A stretch of DNA of 64,000 nt, taken from the NCBI RefSeq assembly GCF_019649055.1, contig NW_026570303.1, positions 186,001-250,000 on the forward strand, in the 5' to 3' direction. The stretch is from Paramacrobiotus metropolitanus (lineage: Eukaryota > Tardigrada > Eutardigrada > Parachela > Macrobiotidae). Made by a program: the position numbers and the translations under genes. This document shows positions 37,659 through 51,271 of the stretch, piece after piece. The first letter of the stretch is position 1. Every line of letters begins with the position of its first letter. Below the pieces are notes generated by a model. It made no database searches and was not told the origin of the DNA. It was given only the letters and a program-made list of their open reading frames with translations.

Positions 37659-38000
37659 TACTTCGCAGTTCGCATGGGGCCTTAAGTTTTCCCCTCTGAG
37701 GGGAAAACTCCCCCGCACATATGCCGCTTAGTCGTTTACACGCTTAAATCTGACTGCAGTTTAAAACTGCGTGCGTTGCGGCAACACGTTTGCAACTTTG
37801 CCGTTATCTGAGTTGTCATAGCTCTCTTGTTCAGTTGCGCAACCGGATATGCCGAGTTGGCTAGAAACCGCTTTTAACAATTGTAAGCTGCAGCCAACTT
37901 TAGCCTGCGTTCGTGTAAGCCACTAAGCGGCACATGTGCGGGGGAAAACAAAAATTCCCCGTACTGTATGAGGGGAAAACTAAAGGCCCCATGCGAAGTA
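37659..38000. mobile_element. MITE-like element with ~85-bp terminal inverted repeats
   Basis: The ends are inverted copies: TACTTCGC...GCATGGGGCC...GTTTTCCCCTC...CCCCCGCACAT.TGCCGCTTAG...TTACACG on the left, and the reverse complement on the right ending GCGAAGTA. Total length is about 342 bp with no coding capacity. Tips beginning TA suggest TA-type target sites, but the duplication could not be confirmed. It lies 92 bases past the stop of BTB gene C, so it may fall in that gene's 3' UTR. Confidence 0.75.
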
Positions 38001-38091
38001 TCCCAAAAAGAAAGCGGATAATACAGGTGGTATACCAACGCGGCAACTGCTTGTGATGCTTGATCACCGGGAAATATTTCCCGACCCCTGG

Positions 38092-38316
38092 CTACAGCGG
38101 AATAAACTTCATCTGAAGTACACTCCCTTCCTTCACTTTGCAATCCGCCAACGTCCGCGCGTCGTGTAACACCTTTCCATCGAGCGCTAACTCCTGCTGC
38201 TCAACGGGAACCACCTGCACATCGTGCAGTTTGGCTTTAACAATCCCAACCCAGTAGGCCAAGTTGACTTTAATATTATGCTTGCGTCCTTCCATAGTCT
38301 CCACAAAGATGTAGGA
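38092..38316 (-). other. Ubiquitin-like domain of gene C
   Basis: Seventy-four codons plus stop, aligned without gaps to the tail of gene B. EQQ, LDGKVL and the LADCKV turn are kept. No terminal Gly-Gly. Confidence 0.73.
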
Positions 38317-41089
38317 ATCAGCGGGTAAAAAGTCGGGCTGTACAATGCCCTTTAATAGTGGATGCTCCAGCATCGCGACCGGCAACTGGGTCCACTGCGG
38401 GACACCGCGCAGCATCAGCAGCAATCCCCGCAGAACCATTTTCTGTCCGATGCCGAGCTCTTCGGTAGTGTCCTTACAGCACCGACACAAACATTTGGCC
38501 GTCTCCATTACTGCGCTTAGATTGAAACCGTGGTCCGGCTCACACAAGCGTTCCATTAAAGTCAGCTGTAGCCACACTTTCAACGGCACAAAATCCCAGG
38601 CGCTGGCTAGTTTCAACAGTTCCAGTATGCCGGTGGGAGTCAGTCGGGAGGGATCCAAGGGAAACACTTCACACCGGGAGTCGGCTGCTGCGGCATGAAT
38701 GAATTTCAGCAGCAATTCCTTGCTTAGACATGGATCGTATGCGCTGACCTTTAAGTAAATTAAATTTTATTAGATCCTGGTATTCAATCACTTTGCAGTT
38801 TGCATACACTGCAAGTTTGCAACACTGCACCGCACTTATGCAAATAAAATGGAAATGGCCCGCTATGCCGCTAAGCGCATGTTTACAGCACCGACTTTGT
38901 ACTTCATCACTAAAATCCGCTTTCTTGCGCGCACAAGATAAAATTCTATAGCATTATTTCATAGCATTTAGCATTATTTTATTACATTCCTAAGCAAAAT
39001 AAGTATGCATTGACCAAAAAACCGTTTGTGCGCGTGATATTCACTATCCATTTTTTAAAATACGTATATGGTCGTGAATTAATATGCACGAAAGGTTTTT
39101 TAAATTAACGCATTGCCGTACGCGCAGCGCAGTGACAGAATAATAGTATCAGATATTTTAAAACATTGCAGTTTAAGTTCATTTGAAAATTGGTTCAAGC
39201 CCAAATGCTCCAATTTCTTTAAAATTACTCATTAACGATAAAAATCACAGTTCATTGCTGCGATTGCTTTCGGCGGTATGAACTGTGCGATGTGTCCTTA
39301 AGTAACAGATTTTTAAGTGATTATAAATAGCTTATTCATATTACAGTATTTGATTATTATTTTTAAGTGATCATGCATAGCTTTAATTAGCATAGTTGCA
39401 TGGACTATTCAGTTAAGTAATTGTCCTACAGTAAAATAAGCTACATACTACATAGTACGTCCACTACTAGACGGAAGATGATTAATTTTGGGTGTCGCTT
39501 ATCAAGCGCGGTAAATACAGTAACAAAGGTAATTGCTATATGTAAGTACCTTTCCCTGCCGTGATTCTCCAAAGATTCGTGCGGTAGTGCTGGAAATGTT
39601 GACGAGAGTGCGGCGATCCACATTCATATTCCAGTGTGATCCCTTGCGCAGCACGACGTTATCTGCACCCGCATAGTGCGCCGCATCATATTCGTTGGCT
39701 TCCGCCGGTACCGGTCCCCGCACATGCCGCAACTGCTCCCTTAGCAAACGCCGCAGCGGTGTGCGAAAGCACACCAAACAGTAGGCTTTGTGGAAAACGT
39801 CAGGTGTGTCGGTTTCCGTACGACCTTCGAGATTGACCACAGCCGCGTTGATCCGTCCGAGATCGGTGTTGTTCCTTGGTGCTAGCTTTATCGTGACCTC
39901 CCCGGGATTGACGAAAGTGAGCATGATGGACACCATCTCACAGTCTGCTGGTATCCGCCCGAAACGGATGTTGGCGAACCAGGGGATCAAGAAGCGGGTC
40001 GATGAGCTGGGGTGTGGGCGCCGTGTGATGTTCATCGTGTCCCCTACTGTATATAAAAACAATTCAATGATGTTGTTATTCACACAGTAGGACCATATAA
40101 AGCGGCACCATGGTACGGGATAATCAGATCATTCTTGGTTATCTAGACACCATAATTTCAACTCATGGTCAGAACCACTGTTCAATATATCGCGCGATTG
40201 GCAAGAACGGCAGTGCAGTAAGTACAGTGCGGCAAGAACGATACAATCTGCATGGAGCATGCGAACAGTCCAACACCCGTGTTCGCGGCCCACACCCGTG
40301 TTTTCCGGTGCAACCAGCATCGAACTTATTATGCATTGTTACCGTCGTTAGAAGGTAATCCGTTATACAATTGATTATTGATGCATATTCGGCAACTACC
40401 AAAAGTATTAATTTTGATAAAACGGACGATAGCTATTACGTACTACCTAGTAATTAGCCACTAACACTGTACAGATACAGAGCACAGTAACCCATCGGAG
40501 TTCTCAAACACCATAATTTTGCCTTGACGACGGTACCGGTTTCCCGCTACTGATGTCCTTATGAATTACAATTCAGTGCATGCATGTCCGTTAACTTATA
40601 CCCGCCATCAGACTCGTCCTTGCACTTACTAAAAACCTGTAGTTCGACTCGGCTGTCCATCCATTCGGGCAACGGCAACATATCCTTCTCGCTGCCGGCT
40701 ACGCGCACCCACTCCAGCGTACCTCTCCCGTAATCGTTGGTCCACAGACGCTGCACACCCGTAACCGGCTGGAACGTGTATTTAGCGGAACAAGCCAACA
40801 GGTCGCCACCGGCCGGGCTCATCAAGCGGCCCACTCCCAGCAATTCTTCCTGAGCGTTGGCCAACAGGATGTCCACATCCGGCACCATAGTCTGTACCCG
40901 CTGCATGAAGGCGGACGGCGCTGCACCGACGTAAGATTCCGTGTCCCCGTCAAGGCGTCGGCGTTTGCGGTGAGATAGGGGGTCACCGGTTTCAGCGGCT
41001 CCTCGGTGGCCGGGACTACCGTCGACAGGGAGTGGTGGGGGCATATTGGGCGTTGCGTATTGGGGATCGCGCAATGCAGTGTCCATCAT
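38092..41089 (-). CDS. BTB-family paralogue C with C-terminal ubiquitin-like domain
   Basis: There are three exons, 41089..40630, 40046..39550 and 38748..38092, for 537 aa, with the same phases as A and B. The N-terminus has MPPPLPV and HRKRRR, then VQRLWTNDYGRGTLEWV, then PWFANIRFGRIPADC. The divergent BTB (NVDRRTLVNISSTTARIFG, KFIHAAAA, TGILELLKLASAWDF) and the helical part (LRGVPQWTQLPVAML) follow. The last 74 residues are ubiquitin-like: YIFVETMEGRKHN, IVKAKLH, VPVEQQELALDGKVL, LADCKVKEGSVL, ending IPL. An alternative reading of the BTB part as a family-specific fold cannot be excluded. It lies directly downstream of anillin on the same strand, 1.1 kb away. Confidence 0.75.
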
Positions 41090-42222
41090 TAGGCTTATAA
41101 TTATTGTGATCCCCAGTCGTGACTCGGTTTACGAAAATATAATTACAATAAAAATAACAAAAATGTTAAAATGTATACTTTACGTATACATGTACGAGAC
41201 AATTAGCCGGATAAAGTAATCGAAAAGTACACCGCCGCAAAAGTAAACAAATGATTTTGTTAGATGTCACACGAAGATGTGCCAGAATGAAACAATATTA
41301 TGCATAAGGAGGCTGCGAAGCACTTTTGATTGGATGACGAAAGTCGCTTCAAATGGCGAACACACCGCAGAGGCCAATCGAAACACTCGGAAGCCCGCCC
41401 CACCAGACACCGCTGCGGTCTGCACTGTGGGAACGCGCTTTTTTGCCGGCGCCAGTGCATCGTCGCGCCATCAACTCGCGCCATAACATCAATGAATTTT
41501 TATTGCATTTTTCGGGACATCGCGGCGTCGAAGACGATTTGTCATTCCCGCTAATTTTCTTGCAAAAAACACTGCAATGCCTGAGTGACCTCCACGAATC
41601 AGACATTCTAAATTTTGTAAATTTAATCTTTTACAAATTATGAAAATCAGTTGCCCTGGAAAATTACGTCTTGATAGTCTTGTTAAGTACATTGCTGGTT
41701 AAGACTTTCTCAGTCACTGCGCCTTGCAAAACAATTTATGAGATTTACGGTAAGTTGAAACAAGTACATACGTGCATACGTTCCCATATCAGACATCTCG
41801 TATCTGTACACAAATGTGTCAGTAAACACCCGATTATACAATATCTCCCGAACTTTTTCGGCATGCGCTGTTTATTTCTGCTTACGGGACGTTTAACCAT
41901 GATTGCTCACACACGCGGCGGAGCCGTAAACCCGCAAAAAGAAAACAAAGGCTCTTGTGTTACGCGAAAAAATACTTACAAGTCAGAAAAGATAACGAAG
42001 TCACAAAGAAGCACAGAAACAGTTGGCACAAGCGGCATAAAAAAAAGTAGAAAATTTGACCGTTATGACCACGGAGAAACAACTCACCAGTACACAAACG
42101 TACACACACACACATTAATGAAACTCTCACCACTGCTGTACAACAACGCCCTTGCAAAGCTTAAATATCCAAATATCGATAAAGATAAAAAGAACCGCCA
42201 ATGCCAGGGTTCGGGAGGCAGT
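41090..42222. other. Region between BTB gene C and anillin
   Basis: Promoter side of gene C and 3' flank of anillin. The part from about 41910 is duplicated beside genes A and B. No additional gene is supported; the open frames near 41270-41690 overlap one another on both strands and have no domain. Confidence 0.4.
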
Positions 42223-45200
42223 TCAGTAGCGGCTCGTGGAGACGGAGCGGTTCAAGGTCGGCGGAATCCAGGCTTCCACCGCGGCCAGCGCTTTCGTCAG
42301 TTTCTCCATCCACACGAAACGCTCTTCTTTCCCGTCAGCGGCAAAATAATACCTGAAAATGAGAACATCACGAACTCCAGGCAGTTCCATTTCACTAATT
42401 TATAGTAGAAAATCAAACTCTCAGATCAAACAACGTGATGTAATGGGACATGAAAGCAATGGGAAATTTATACAAAATAATATCAACAACCAAGAACAGT
42501 ACGAAGTCCATTTACTAATTTATAGCAAAAAAAATTCTCAAATAAAAAAATGGGATACAATGGAAAATTCATACAAATCAATCAATCAAACGCAGCAGCG
42601 GAAACAGCAATGCAAACATATCCAAAATCGAATAACAAATGGAATTACTACTTCAATTTTATGATGTTCGGCTTACTTGTATGGACCGGAAGTTTGCGGC
42701 TCGCCAAACAGTTTGAAGGGACGAAGTGAGGTCAGCTGGAAAACGTGGGGCCGCGGGCACACTGTTGAGCTAACCGTCTGGACACCGCCCTTGCAGTAGC
42801 GCAAGCTAAACTGCAGCGGATCCTGCAGACAATTCGGTGTTAAAGCCAAAGGTACTGTACATCAATGCCAAAGTACACGGTATGAGTGAAATCTAATTCT
42901 GCTCACCACATCATGATCGCGCTCTTCCGGGTAGCGCCAGAAATACAGTCCGGTATCGTTCAGAACGCAGTACAGCCGGAACCAGTCCGCCGACGGATTG
43001 GATTCATCGGCCACGGTCTAAATTAATTATATTATAACTACAGAATAGTTAAATAACAAAATTTGGTTGGGCAGATTAGCAGAATTTTACCAAGAAGCCT
43101 TCTTCTCGATTTTCCAGCGACACCCCGCATTTCATTTCCATTACGAGTGACCCCTCAACGGCCGAATCCGCTGGCACCTAACGCATAAAAGTGCCATGTG
43201 TCAGCGAGCGAAAACTAAAATTGCAAGAAAACCAAAAAACATAACTGATCATCTAAGCCTTTACTATGTACACCGTATACCTTATGTAGTTCAAGAACTT
43301 TTTCATGGAGATTCTGGAGAGTGAGCGTAGTGGCTCCCACACAACCGAAACTCGACTGGCGTATTTCCTGCTTGGTCGGCGTCCCAGTGACCACATGACT
43401 GGCGGATCCCTCGCGCAACGACGGCAGCAGTTTCTTCAGTGTACCGCCTTTCTGCTTCTTACCCGATGCTTTCCCGTTGAGATGATACTTCTCCGCATGG
43501 GAATACTGCTCCTGATTAGCTTGCTATAAACAGCCAAACACTTTCAAATTTCAATCATGTTATAATTTTTGTAAAAATCCAAATTCAGTACGAGTATAAG
43601 AAAATAGATAAAAAAGTAATCACTGAATTATCCAGAGCATGAAAACGCACTTCAATGTTTCAGGTATGAATTAAATTAAAGAAATCCAACAGTCAGTTCA
43701 TCCGTGAAAAAAACCTTGGTTTCCTAGCTATCCAACGTTCTGAGTAGAAAAAGTGGGCTTCAATTTTTCAAGTACGATTATGCAAATAAAAAACCAAATA
43801 ATCGATATGTTAACAAAAAATACAATTTGCAATACCAAATTATCCGGCGTATAAAAATGCGTTATAAGATTTCAGATACAATATGAACTAAATTAGGAGA
43901 CCCAACAATGGATTAAACATTAGAGTGAAAAGCCCCAAAATCGGTATAAAGGAGAACTTTGATTAATCATCCAATTGACCAGTATAACAGTGCAGTGCAT
44001 TAGCAAACATACCACAGCATAAACTTCCACGCTCATGGTGAAATCATTTTCCAGATCTTCAAAAACCAACGGCCCGGTAAAGTGAAACGTTCCATCCTGC
44101 TGGAGATGCTGCAGAGTGCTGACCATCTGCGTGCCCAGCACGATTTCCCTCTGACGGAACAGGACAAGGAAATAATGCAGCACTTCCGCTGTAACCAAAA
44201 TAAAAATTTATAATAGTAGCAACAATTATGGCAGTTTTTTTAAGAACTGGGAAATTTACACTGCGATGCCATGCACTCGGCAAATCCTTCCTTCGTCGGC
44301 AGAATGATATGGTTGATGACAATCTTCCCGCGTACGGTGTTGTCCGGGATGTAATTGTTGGTCTTCACCTCCAGCACCATATTTTTCAAGCGGACAATCT
44401 CATTATGGCACGCTTCCCTTTTCTTGGCTGCAAATCATAACAGCCTTTTCGTCAAAATTTTTATAGAATAATCAAAGGTAGCCTTACAGGCTAGCAACAG
44501 CAGACGTTCACATTCCGCGCGTTCCACGCTGCCCTGAAATTCGGGAGTCGACCGGCACAGGTTCAATGCCGCTGTCGTCTGGACCAGCATGCAGTGCTGA
44601 TGACTGGCCGACGTATGCAAAGCCTGCAATAAAAACGATGTATGAGCACAAGTACATTAACTTATACAAATTATACTGCCAGCTGAAAAATTCATTCACC
44701 GCAAAACTGGAAATTATTCAATAACGAAGAATACCTAGTTGATCAAAGCTGACGGAAATCTATCTGCCACAAAAAAAACTTATCGCTGTTAAAAAAGCAA
44801 CTAACAAACACAACCACAACAACACAACTAACAAACGCAAATAAAGAAGTAGGTACAATGGTACAAGGAAAAAGTAAAGATGTACTAGGTACATAAAAAA
44901 ATCTTAAGAAAACAGAAATACGAGTAGCAAAAGTCGACATATTAATTAATCAAATTTACTGTGCCTTCATTTTTTATTTTAAACGAAATTATACATGGTA
45001 AAAATTGCGAATTCTTCAGTTATGAAGAAAGAGTAGATCCCAAATAAGCCGGTGAAAGAAACAGTATTAAGGGGTGTGTTTTAAGGAATAAAATATAAGA
45101 CTGCAAGTATGAAAGTATAAGTATAAAGTTCGAAACTCAAAATATTCATCATTCATAATACCTCGATTTTCTTTTGCAGAATCGCAACTGTTCGCACTTT

Positions 45201-48200
45201 CTGCATTTCCATATCCTCGGACGACGCATTACTCTGCTGGTCATCCTGGATAACAATGCGTTTTCGAGGCGATACAACCGCATCCCGCTGCGTCTTCCGG
45301 TAGAAACTTAGTGAGATTGTCGGTGTTGTAATGGAGGACACTGAAGAGGAGCACCCATCGGAACTGTTTTCCGAATGCTGATCACGCGGCGACTGTTCCA
45401 AACAACCCAGTGAAAGTGTAAAGTGAGTAACATATACAGACAACTGCTCGCTGTCCAACAAATGCAGTGCTTACTTTCGGCGCGCGATTGGGCATCCCGC
45501 CGTATGCCTTCTGTGGGCTGTCATCGTCGGAAAAGTCCATGTAGTTGTTCTTCGAAGCGGAACTATTCCGCACGTCGTGGTACGAAGTGGGTTTCTTGGT
45601 GTAAATGTCATCGGTCTCAGGTGCATTATAATCTTCTGCAAAGCAACATCAATCATAAGCTCATAACTAATCTAAGAAAAACACTTACCAAAAAACAAAG
45701 AATTTGCAGCGTTAAGGAAAACACAAAATTACTAGCACACAGAATTACGTCTCGCAACCTACTTCCACTATTTTACTATTCTGTTTAATTGCCTATTTAA
45801 ATACTTCTTTTCGTTTAATTGATTCTTATTTTTTTATTTTCTGCTGTGTTTGGCTTCATATTTTAATTAATTTTCTACTGGCAACTATATTATTAATCTG
45901 GGTACCACTTTATAAAATACGCGGAGGAAACAAATTCAATAAAAAAACATTACAAAATTAAGGAAAACCAACATCTAGCACAATCACCGAAATGCTTGGT
46001 ACGATTACAAATTGAGATACAATCTACGGAGAGAATAAAATGCCAAGATCCGTGAATGTGCATCAAATTTTCAAAATTTTAGAATTATGCATTCTGCTTC
46101 ACAGCCTTCCGTCAACAAGCACATACCTTCTGAACTGTGGTCAGCAATACCGTCTTCCTCCGGTAGACGCACATGTTTAGCGGATTTTGAGTGCATGGCC
46201 ACGTCGTCCAATGGAGGAGGTGGTGGCGGTAACATTTCATCATCGAACACATTCCGGCGCAAAGCCGGATTGTTAAAGCGGGCCACAGCATCGGCAACGG
46301 GACGACCCGTCTGCGAGGACGGCGGCGAAAACATGGGTGGAGGAAAATCGTATGGGTCGGCGCGTTTGACCTCCTGCATGTCGTTCAGAGAGGACATGCC
46401 CGAATGGGTAATGGTGGCGGCGTGTTTGAGTCACTTCCTTGTTTGGTCTTCTGGTTCTTTTTCTTCTCCAGTGCCATCTGATAATAACACGCCACACGGT
46501 CAACACAGATGACCGCCATAAAAAAAAGAGGAAGATTACGATCGCACTTCATAATTGTCAACAAACGAAAACTGAACCGCTCATGCATAAAACTGCCAAC
46601 TTGGCACGTGCACCAAGCAGACGCAAAGCAAAATCCAAACTACTGATTACACCTTGAAAATTGTGAAAAGAATGGGAAAAATCATTCTAAGTCAAAATAT
46701 GTGCATTGGAAAACAACAAAAAGTCGTACCCGTTTACATTTAATTACATAATTTGATATCACAAATGTAGCAAGCTTTAATTTTTTAAAATTTATACTTC
46801 TGTAGTAATTCTATAAATTCTGTAGTAATTCACTAAACATTTCTTTTGAAACAATTATTTAACTGCAGCATTTCGATAACAGTATTTTTCCAATTTTCAT
46901 TTTGACTGCGCGAGTTAGTTACGAAAACTAACAATTAAGAGATCGAAATATTCAAATTAGTGTTTCATGCATTTTTTAAAAAATACGAGTAGAATTATAT
47001 TTTTTTAAAAATCCCACATTGTTCAGCTGTAGTACAGTAATGAAAAATTTGCGTGAAAAGAAAAGCAGAATCCTGACAGCAAATTTAAAGAATTTTTAGT
47101 GGTGCGCCAAACCTGTTCGATCAACTTTTTCCTCTCTGCAGCCCTCTGCTCTTCGGCCAACATGAGCTCATGCCGATGCTTTAGCACTTCCATATCTTCC
47201 TGCTTCTCCCCTTCAATCTTCTTGCTGAGATCGTTATGCTTCCAGGCTTTAGTCTGCTGCAACAATTTATCCTGCAGCTTCTTGGTATGCGGCCCCACCT
47301 CCACGGGACCATCCACCGCCCGCATATCAAAATCTCCGCTCGACCGAAGGGGACTCTTCTTTTCCCTGGTATCCACCTTCTTCAACGCATTAGGATCCTG
47401 CGCCTTCGCAGCCACCGTCTCGAAAATATGTTTACGCGCTTCGATATCCTTCGTCGGTGAGGATTCATAATACACAATCTTCCGCGACGGCACATCGCTG
47501 AAGGAGACATTCTTCCGCGGCGACGCGGTAGGCTTCTCGGGTGACGCGACTACCATGGGCTTTTTTCTCGGGAGACGCCATGGCCGCGGGTTTTTCAAAC
47601 AGCATCCGTTTTCCATCAGTGACAGCTCGGCCTTTTCCGGCTGGGCCTTCTCAAAGATGGCTTTGCGCTGCTGCAACGGCAGCTCCGCCGGATCCAGGGA
47701 TTTCTTGGGGGTGGTGTTGGTTTTGGGGATTTTCAGGCTGCTGTAAGGCGACTGCCCGGTGGGGACGTGTTCGCGTTTCTCCGGGAAGTGCGGGGCGATG
47801 TTGCCGGAGGAACGGGAGGGTTTGGGCGGGTTACGGGCTTTCGGGTCATGGGAGGGATGCTGCAGTTTGTGGGTGCCGGTGCTCTGATCGCTGTGCGCAT
47901 CCTCTTCGTCGATCGACTCGTAGGCATCGGCCATTTTGGCCAGCGCCTTTTTGTTTGGACGGATAAGGAGCCATCTTCCTGCTCCGCAACTGTTTCTAAA
48001 CAGAGAAGAAAAAATAAGTGCCGTACAAGCGAAAGCGGAAACTATGACGCAATCATTTACCACGTCACGATTTCGAACCATTTTCGAAATTAAAGCATAA
48101 ACAGTACTTAATTTAAAAAAAAACAATAATTATCAAAAAGCATGAACAAAAAACAATAACAAAAATAATAAAGCATCAACAGCCAATATTAAAAACAATG

Positions 48201-49228
48201 AAAAACTATAACGCCTACGGAATATAACAATTTCAAAATCTCTTTAATTTTCACTGCATTAAACCAACACAAACTGACGGCTATGCGATTACTAATTTTT
48301 TCACTTATTTATTTGGCAGTTTTGAGTTTAGTTTATTTACCGAGAATCCGAAGATTCCAAAAACCACATTTTTACAACTTGAAACAACAAAATTTACTGT
48401 GCTTCGTCAATAAATAAAACAATACTGACTAAGAATATTTTAATTAATTAAAATAACTTTGCAGAATAATGTCTTTTCTAACGAATATCTGCACGGTGCA
48501 GACAAGCTTGAAAAATTCTATTAATAATTACTTAAATCAATATTAGTCAATTAGGGGCTTAGGGCTATTCAATAATCCTAGCAAAAAATTTTATCATAAT
48601 AAAATTAACTATAATTATTTAAAATTAAATTTAATAATCTAGATCAAAATTAAAACGGCCTGCCATAAAGCCGTTGAACAAGTCAAACAGAGACTTGTCC
48701 ACTGTTAACATTCAAACTAATAAACTTTAAAATATTCATTACTGTAGCTTACTTATAACGGTTGTTGTTGTTGGTGTGGCAGAATTAGATCTTAAGCCGT
48801 CCGTTTCATCAATAAGTCCCTTGGAAGCCACAGTCACCTGCTTTAGCTGATTTTCTGCAAGGTAAGAATTTAACGTCGAAGCATCACTAAAGTCACGAAA
48901 CAGAGTCCGTCCGTTAAAATAAAACAAAAGCCATGAAATGCTCCAAAAATGCTTCAGACGCAAGGCAAAAGATTCTGTATCACGGCTTAATAACATACGA
49001 TCAGCACAGAGCACACATAAATTTGCGCAGTATAATTCCATGTCGCAGCATGTTCTCAACTTCTCACCTTTCTGCGCCATTCGGGCTTTGAATTTCTCCA
49101 ACTGTTCTCTCCGCTCGACGGCAAGCTGAAGCAGCTTCTATAAAAAAACAAATCCTTTGGTAAGTGGATAAACATCAGCAGCAACAAGAGCTGCGTACTT
49201 CAGCCGTCATGTCTGAAGAGTTTGCCAT
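42223..49228 (-). CDS. ANLN: Anillin, actin- and septin-binding cytokinesis scaffold
   Basis: Anillin links actin, myosin, septins and RhoA at the contractile ring. There are fifteen exons: 49228..49199, 49137..49068, 48854..48753, 47995..47113, 46373..46127, 45635..45475, 45392..45162, 44623..44488, 44427..44260, 44188..44013, 43523..43281, 43177..43091, 43017..42907, 42822..42677 and 42352..42223, about 973 aa. The N-terminal KLLQLAVERREQLEKFKARM matches the KLLERTRARRENLQ start of anillins. Basic and proline-rich parts follow (LPPPPPPLDD). The anillin homology domain begins about residue 576 (RAECERLLLLASKKRE, INHIILPTKEGFAEC, LENDFTMSVEVYAV). The PH domain ends it (DWFRLYCVLNDTGLYFWRYP; KEERFVWMEKL). 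Exon 4 needs three one-base A-run changes. All other junctions keep frame. Confidence 0.9.
47561..47952 (-). other. ANLN: Three A-run frame slips in anillin exon 4
   Basis: On the minus strand the frame needed at the 5' splice junction (TVAEQEDGSL) meets the downstream frame (KALAKMADAYESIDEE) at a 5-A run (47948-47952). The next slip is at a 4-A run (47609-47612), after which LFEKPAAMASPEK is readable, and the frame returns at a 6-A run (47561-47566) before PMVVASPEKPTASP. Changes of +1, +1 and -1 base restore one frame that also fits the downstream splice phase. Confidence 0.7.
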
Positions 49229-51271
49229 CGTAATCCTGATGTCCACACCAGCGCAATAATGAATTCAATGAATTCCCAAAATACGATTCGGAAACCCGTA
49301 CACCAGATTCGCAATGAAAGTTTGAAGAAGTTTATTCAATACTGCACAAAATAAAATACTAACGAATACTTCAGGTGAAATTGTCGGTACTCCAAAAAAA
49401 ATCAAAAAGTTGCGAAACTTTCGCGTTTGATTGCACGATGCCAGTGCCACTGCTGCAGCCTGCAAATTTCAAGTTTTCAACGCACAATAGCAACGGCAGA
49501 GAGCATGTAGCGAGCTGTGGTATATTCTTGAGGGTGGCACACACCACGTAAAGGAAAGCCCGAAGTCTAAGTACTAATTTTTGAGCCTAAGAAATCAATA
49601 CGTAATAAAAACTTCGTATTATCCATAATTCATATAAACTATAAATCATACTGGCACATGATTCTTTGACTTTTTTACGATTCAAGGTTAATTTTGTTAA
49701 ATTATTACCGTGGCGTTTTACACTGGATTATGTTTCATTTCATTTTCTTACTGCATTGAGTGTATTCATCGCTCTCGCTTTTTTTATTAGCGGCATATTC
49801 CTATTTACCGTTTTTTTACCCCATCAGCTTCATATTTGACATACTAATTTCATTGCAAATTGCAGCGATTTAAACTACTGTAGCTTTTTATATCTAATAA
49901 TATCTATTGAACAGATTTCATGTCAGCTTGTACTACAGTTTGAGCTGTAAACAACTGCGTCAAGTGTACATACAGTTAAAAATGAACCACTTTTATAATG
50001 AACCACTTTTATTTAGCCACAATTCCGATTTTCTATTGTATGAGTACTCGTACATTGGTTATCCAACTACAAAAGTCTCTCTCATCTGACAGATCAACCA
50101 GGATTAAGATTAAAGACACGGAATTCTTACTATTAGGCAAAACTAACCATCGTGGCAAGAAAACGGCAGAAAAAGGATCATTTCCGATCACGGGCGGTAA
50201 AATATAAAAAAATCACTATCTATACATTACACCCACAAACATTAATGGCTGCCATTACCAGACGCATTCGAAAAGGAGATCTGTCCAAAAATAACCTAAA
50301 AACTCAAGAGAATTCACACAATCATCATCACGCCGTCCGGTGGACAAGTCCGCTTTCTTCTTCAAAGCTCGTTTCCGCATTTTCATTATCGCTGCCCATA
50401 TCGACGTCTGGATTTTTCACGCCATTTTCAATTCCAGCCTCCTCTCCCTGACGTGTGCCAGCCGCTCTGCAACAGGTTCAAAATTTCATTTGGAATTTAT
50501 AGCAAATTAAGCAAAAGTTAATTAGTATGATTTCAAGACTTGTTGTACAAATCCTGCGTAACATTAAAAACCAGGTATTGTATAGTAGCCATCAATATAA
50601 AAGAACACAAAAATCAGGCATTGAAATGAACCAGAAAACAGACGCCGAAAACTCGTTGTGTACAATATGAATGCATATCTTTCTGGAAGTACAGTTCAGG
50701 TACCACTATTTACCGAAAAGGTTCGTCCTTTACAAATCCACTGACAATGGTTTACTTTTTCAAAAAAATTGGTTGTCGGACACAGTTGCAGACATTAACG
50801 GGGATATGAAAATGAACAAAAGAAGAATAACGTCTCTAATGAAAATAAAACCAATCCATCAAATTACGCAAACCTGTGGTTGAAATTCACACAGCTTGAG
50901 GAAATGAAATTTAAAATTAAAAAAAAAGAATTTATATTCTGACTTTACAAAGAAATAAAATCAATTAATATTAGTTAATCATAGATTACCGCCATTTTCA
51001 CATTGTATTTTATTAAATCGACGTTTAATTTGATCAGTTCCTCCATTTAGTCAAATAAAAAAATTATGTTTTTCATTTCAAAACGTTTTAAGTGCCCGAA
51101 GGACGGTTTGATTTTAAAATGCTTCGATTCAAAGCTAAAAACTGTGATTTCAGCTCTTCTTACAAGTTAACAGAGAGATAACGAATAACCACGAAAAACC
51201 AGAGTCCACGACTTGAAATTATGTCTAACAGACGACAATTGTTGGCTTACCACTGTAAACACTAAAAACAC
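49229..51271. other. Stretch between anillin and the small charged-protein gene
   Basis: Upstream region of anillin. One possible minus-strand coding block at about 50460-50318 follows a TTGCAG and stays open for about 45 acidic codons, with a DVDMGSDNENAET stretch, to a TGA. It has no partner exon that I can find, so it is not called as a gene. Nothing else is supported. Confidence 0.35.

Noticed and set aside
41671-42405. Plus-strand frame of 244 codons
   Set aside because: Overlaps the anillin last exon on the other strand. Composition is lysine/threonine-rich from AT-rich DNA and no domain is visible.
47541-47966. Plus-strand frame of 141 codons
   Set aside because: Antisense of anillin exon 4, no domain.
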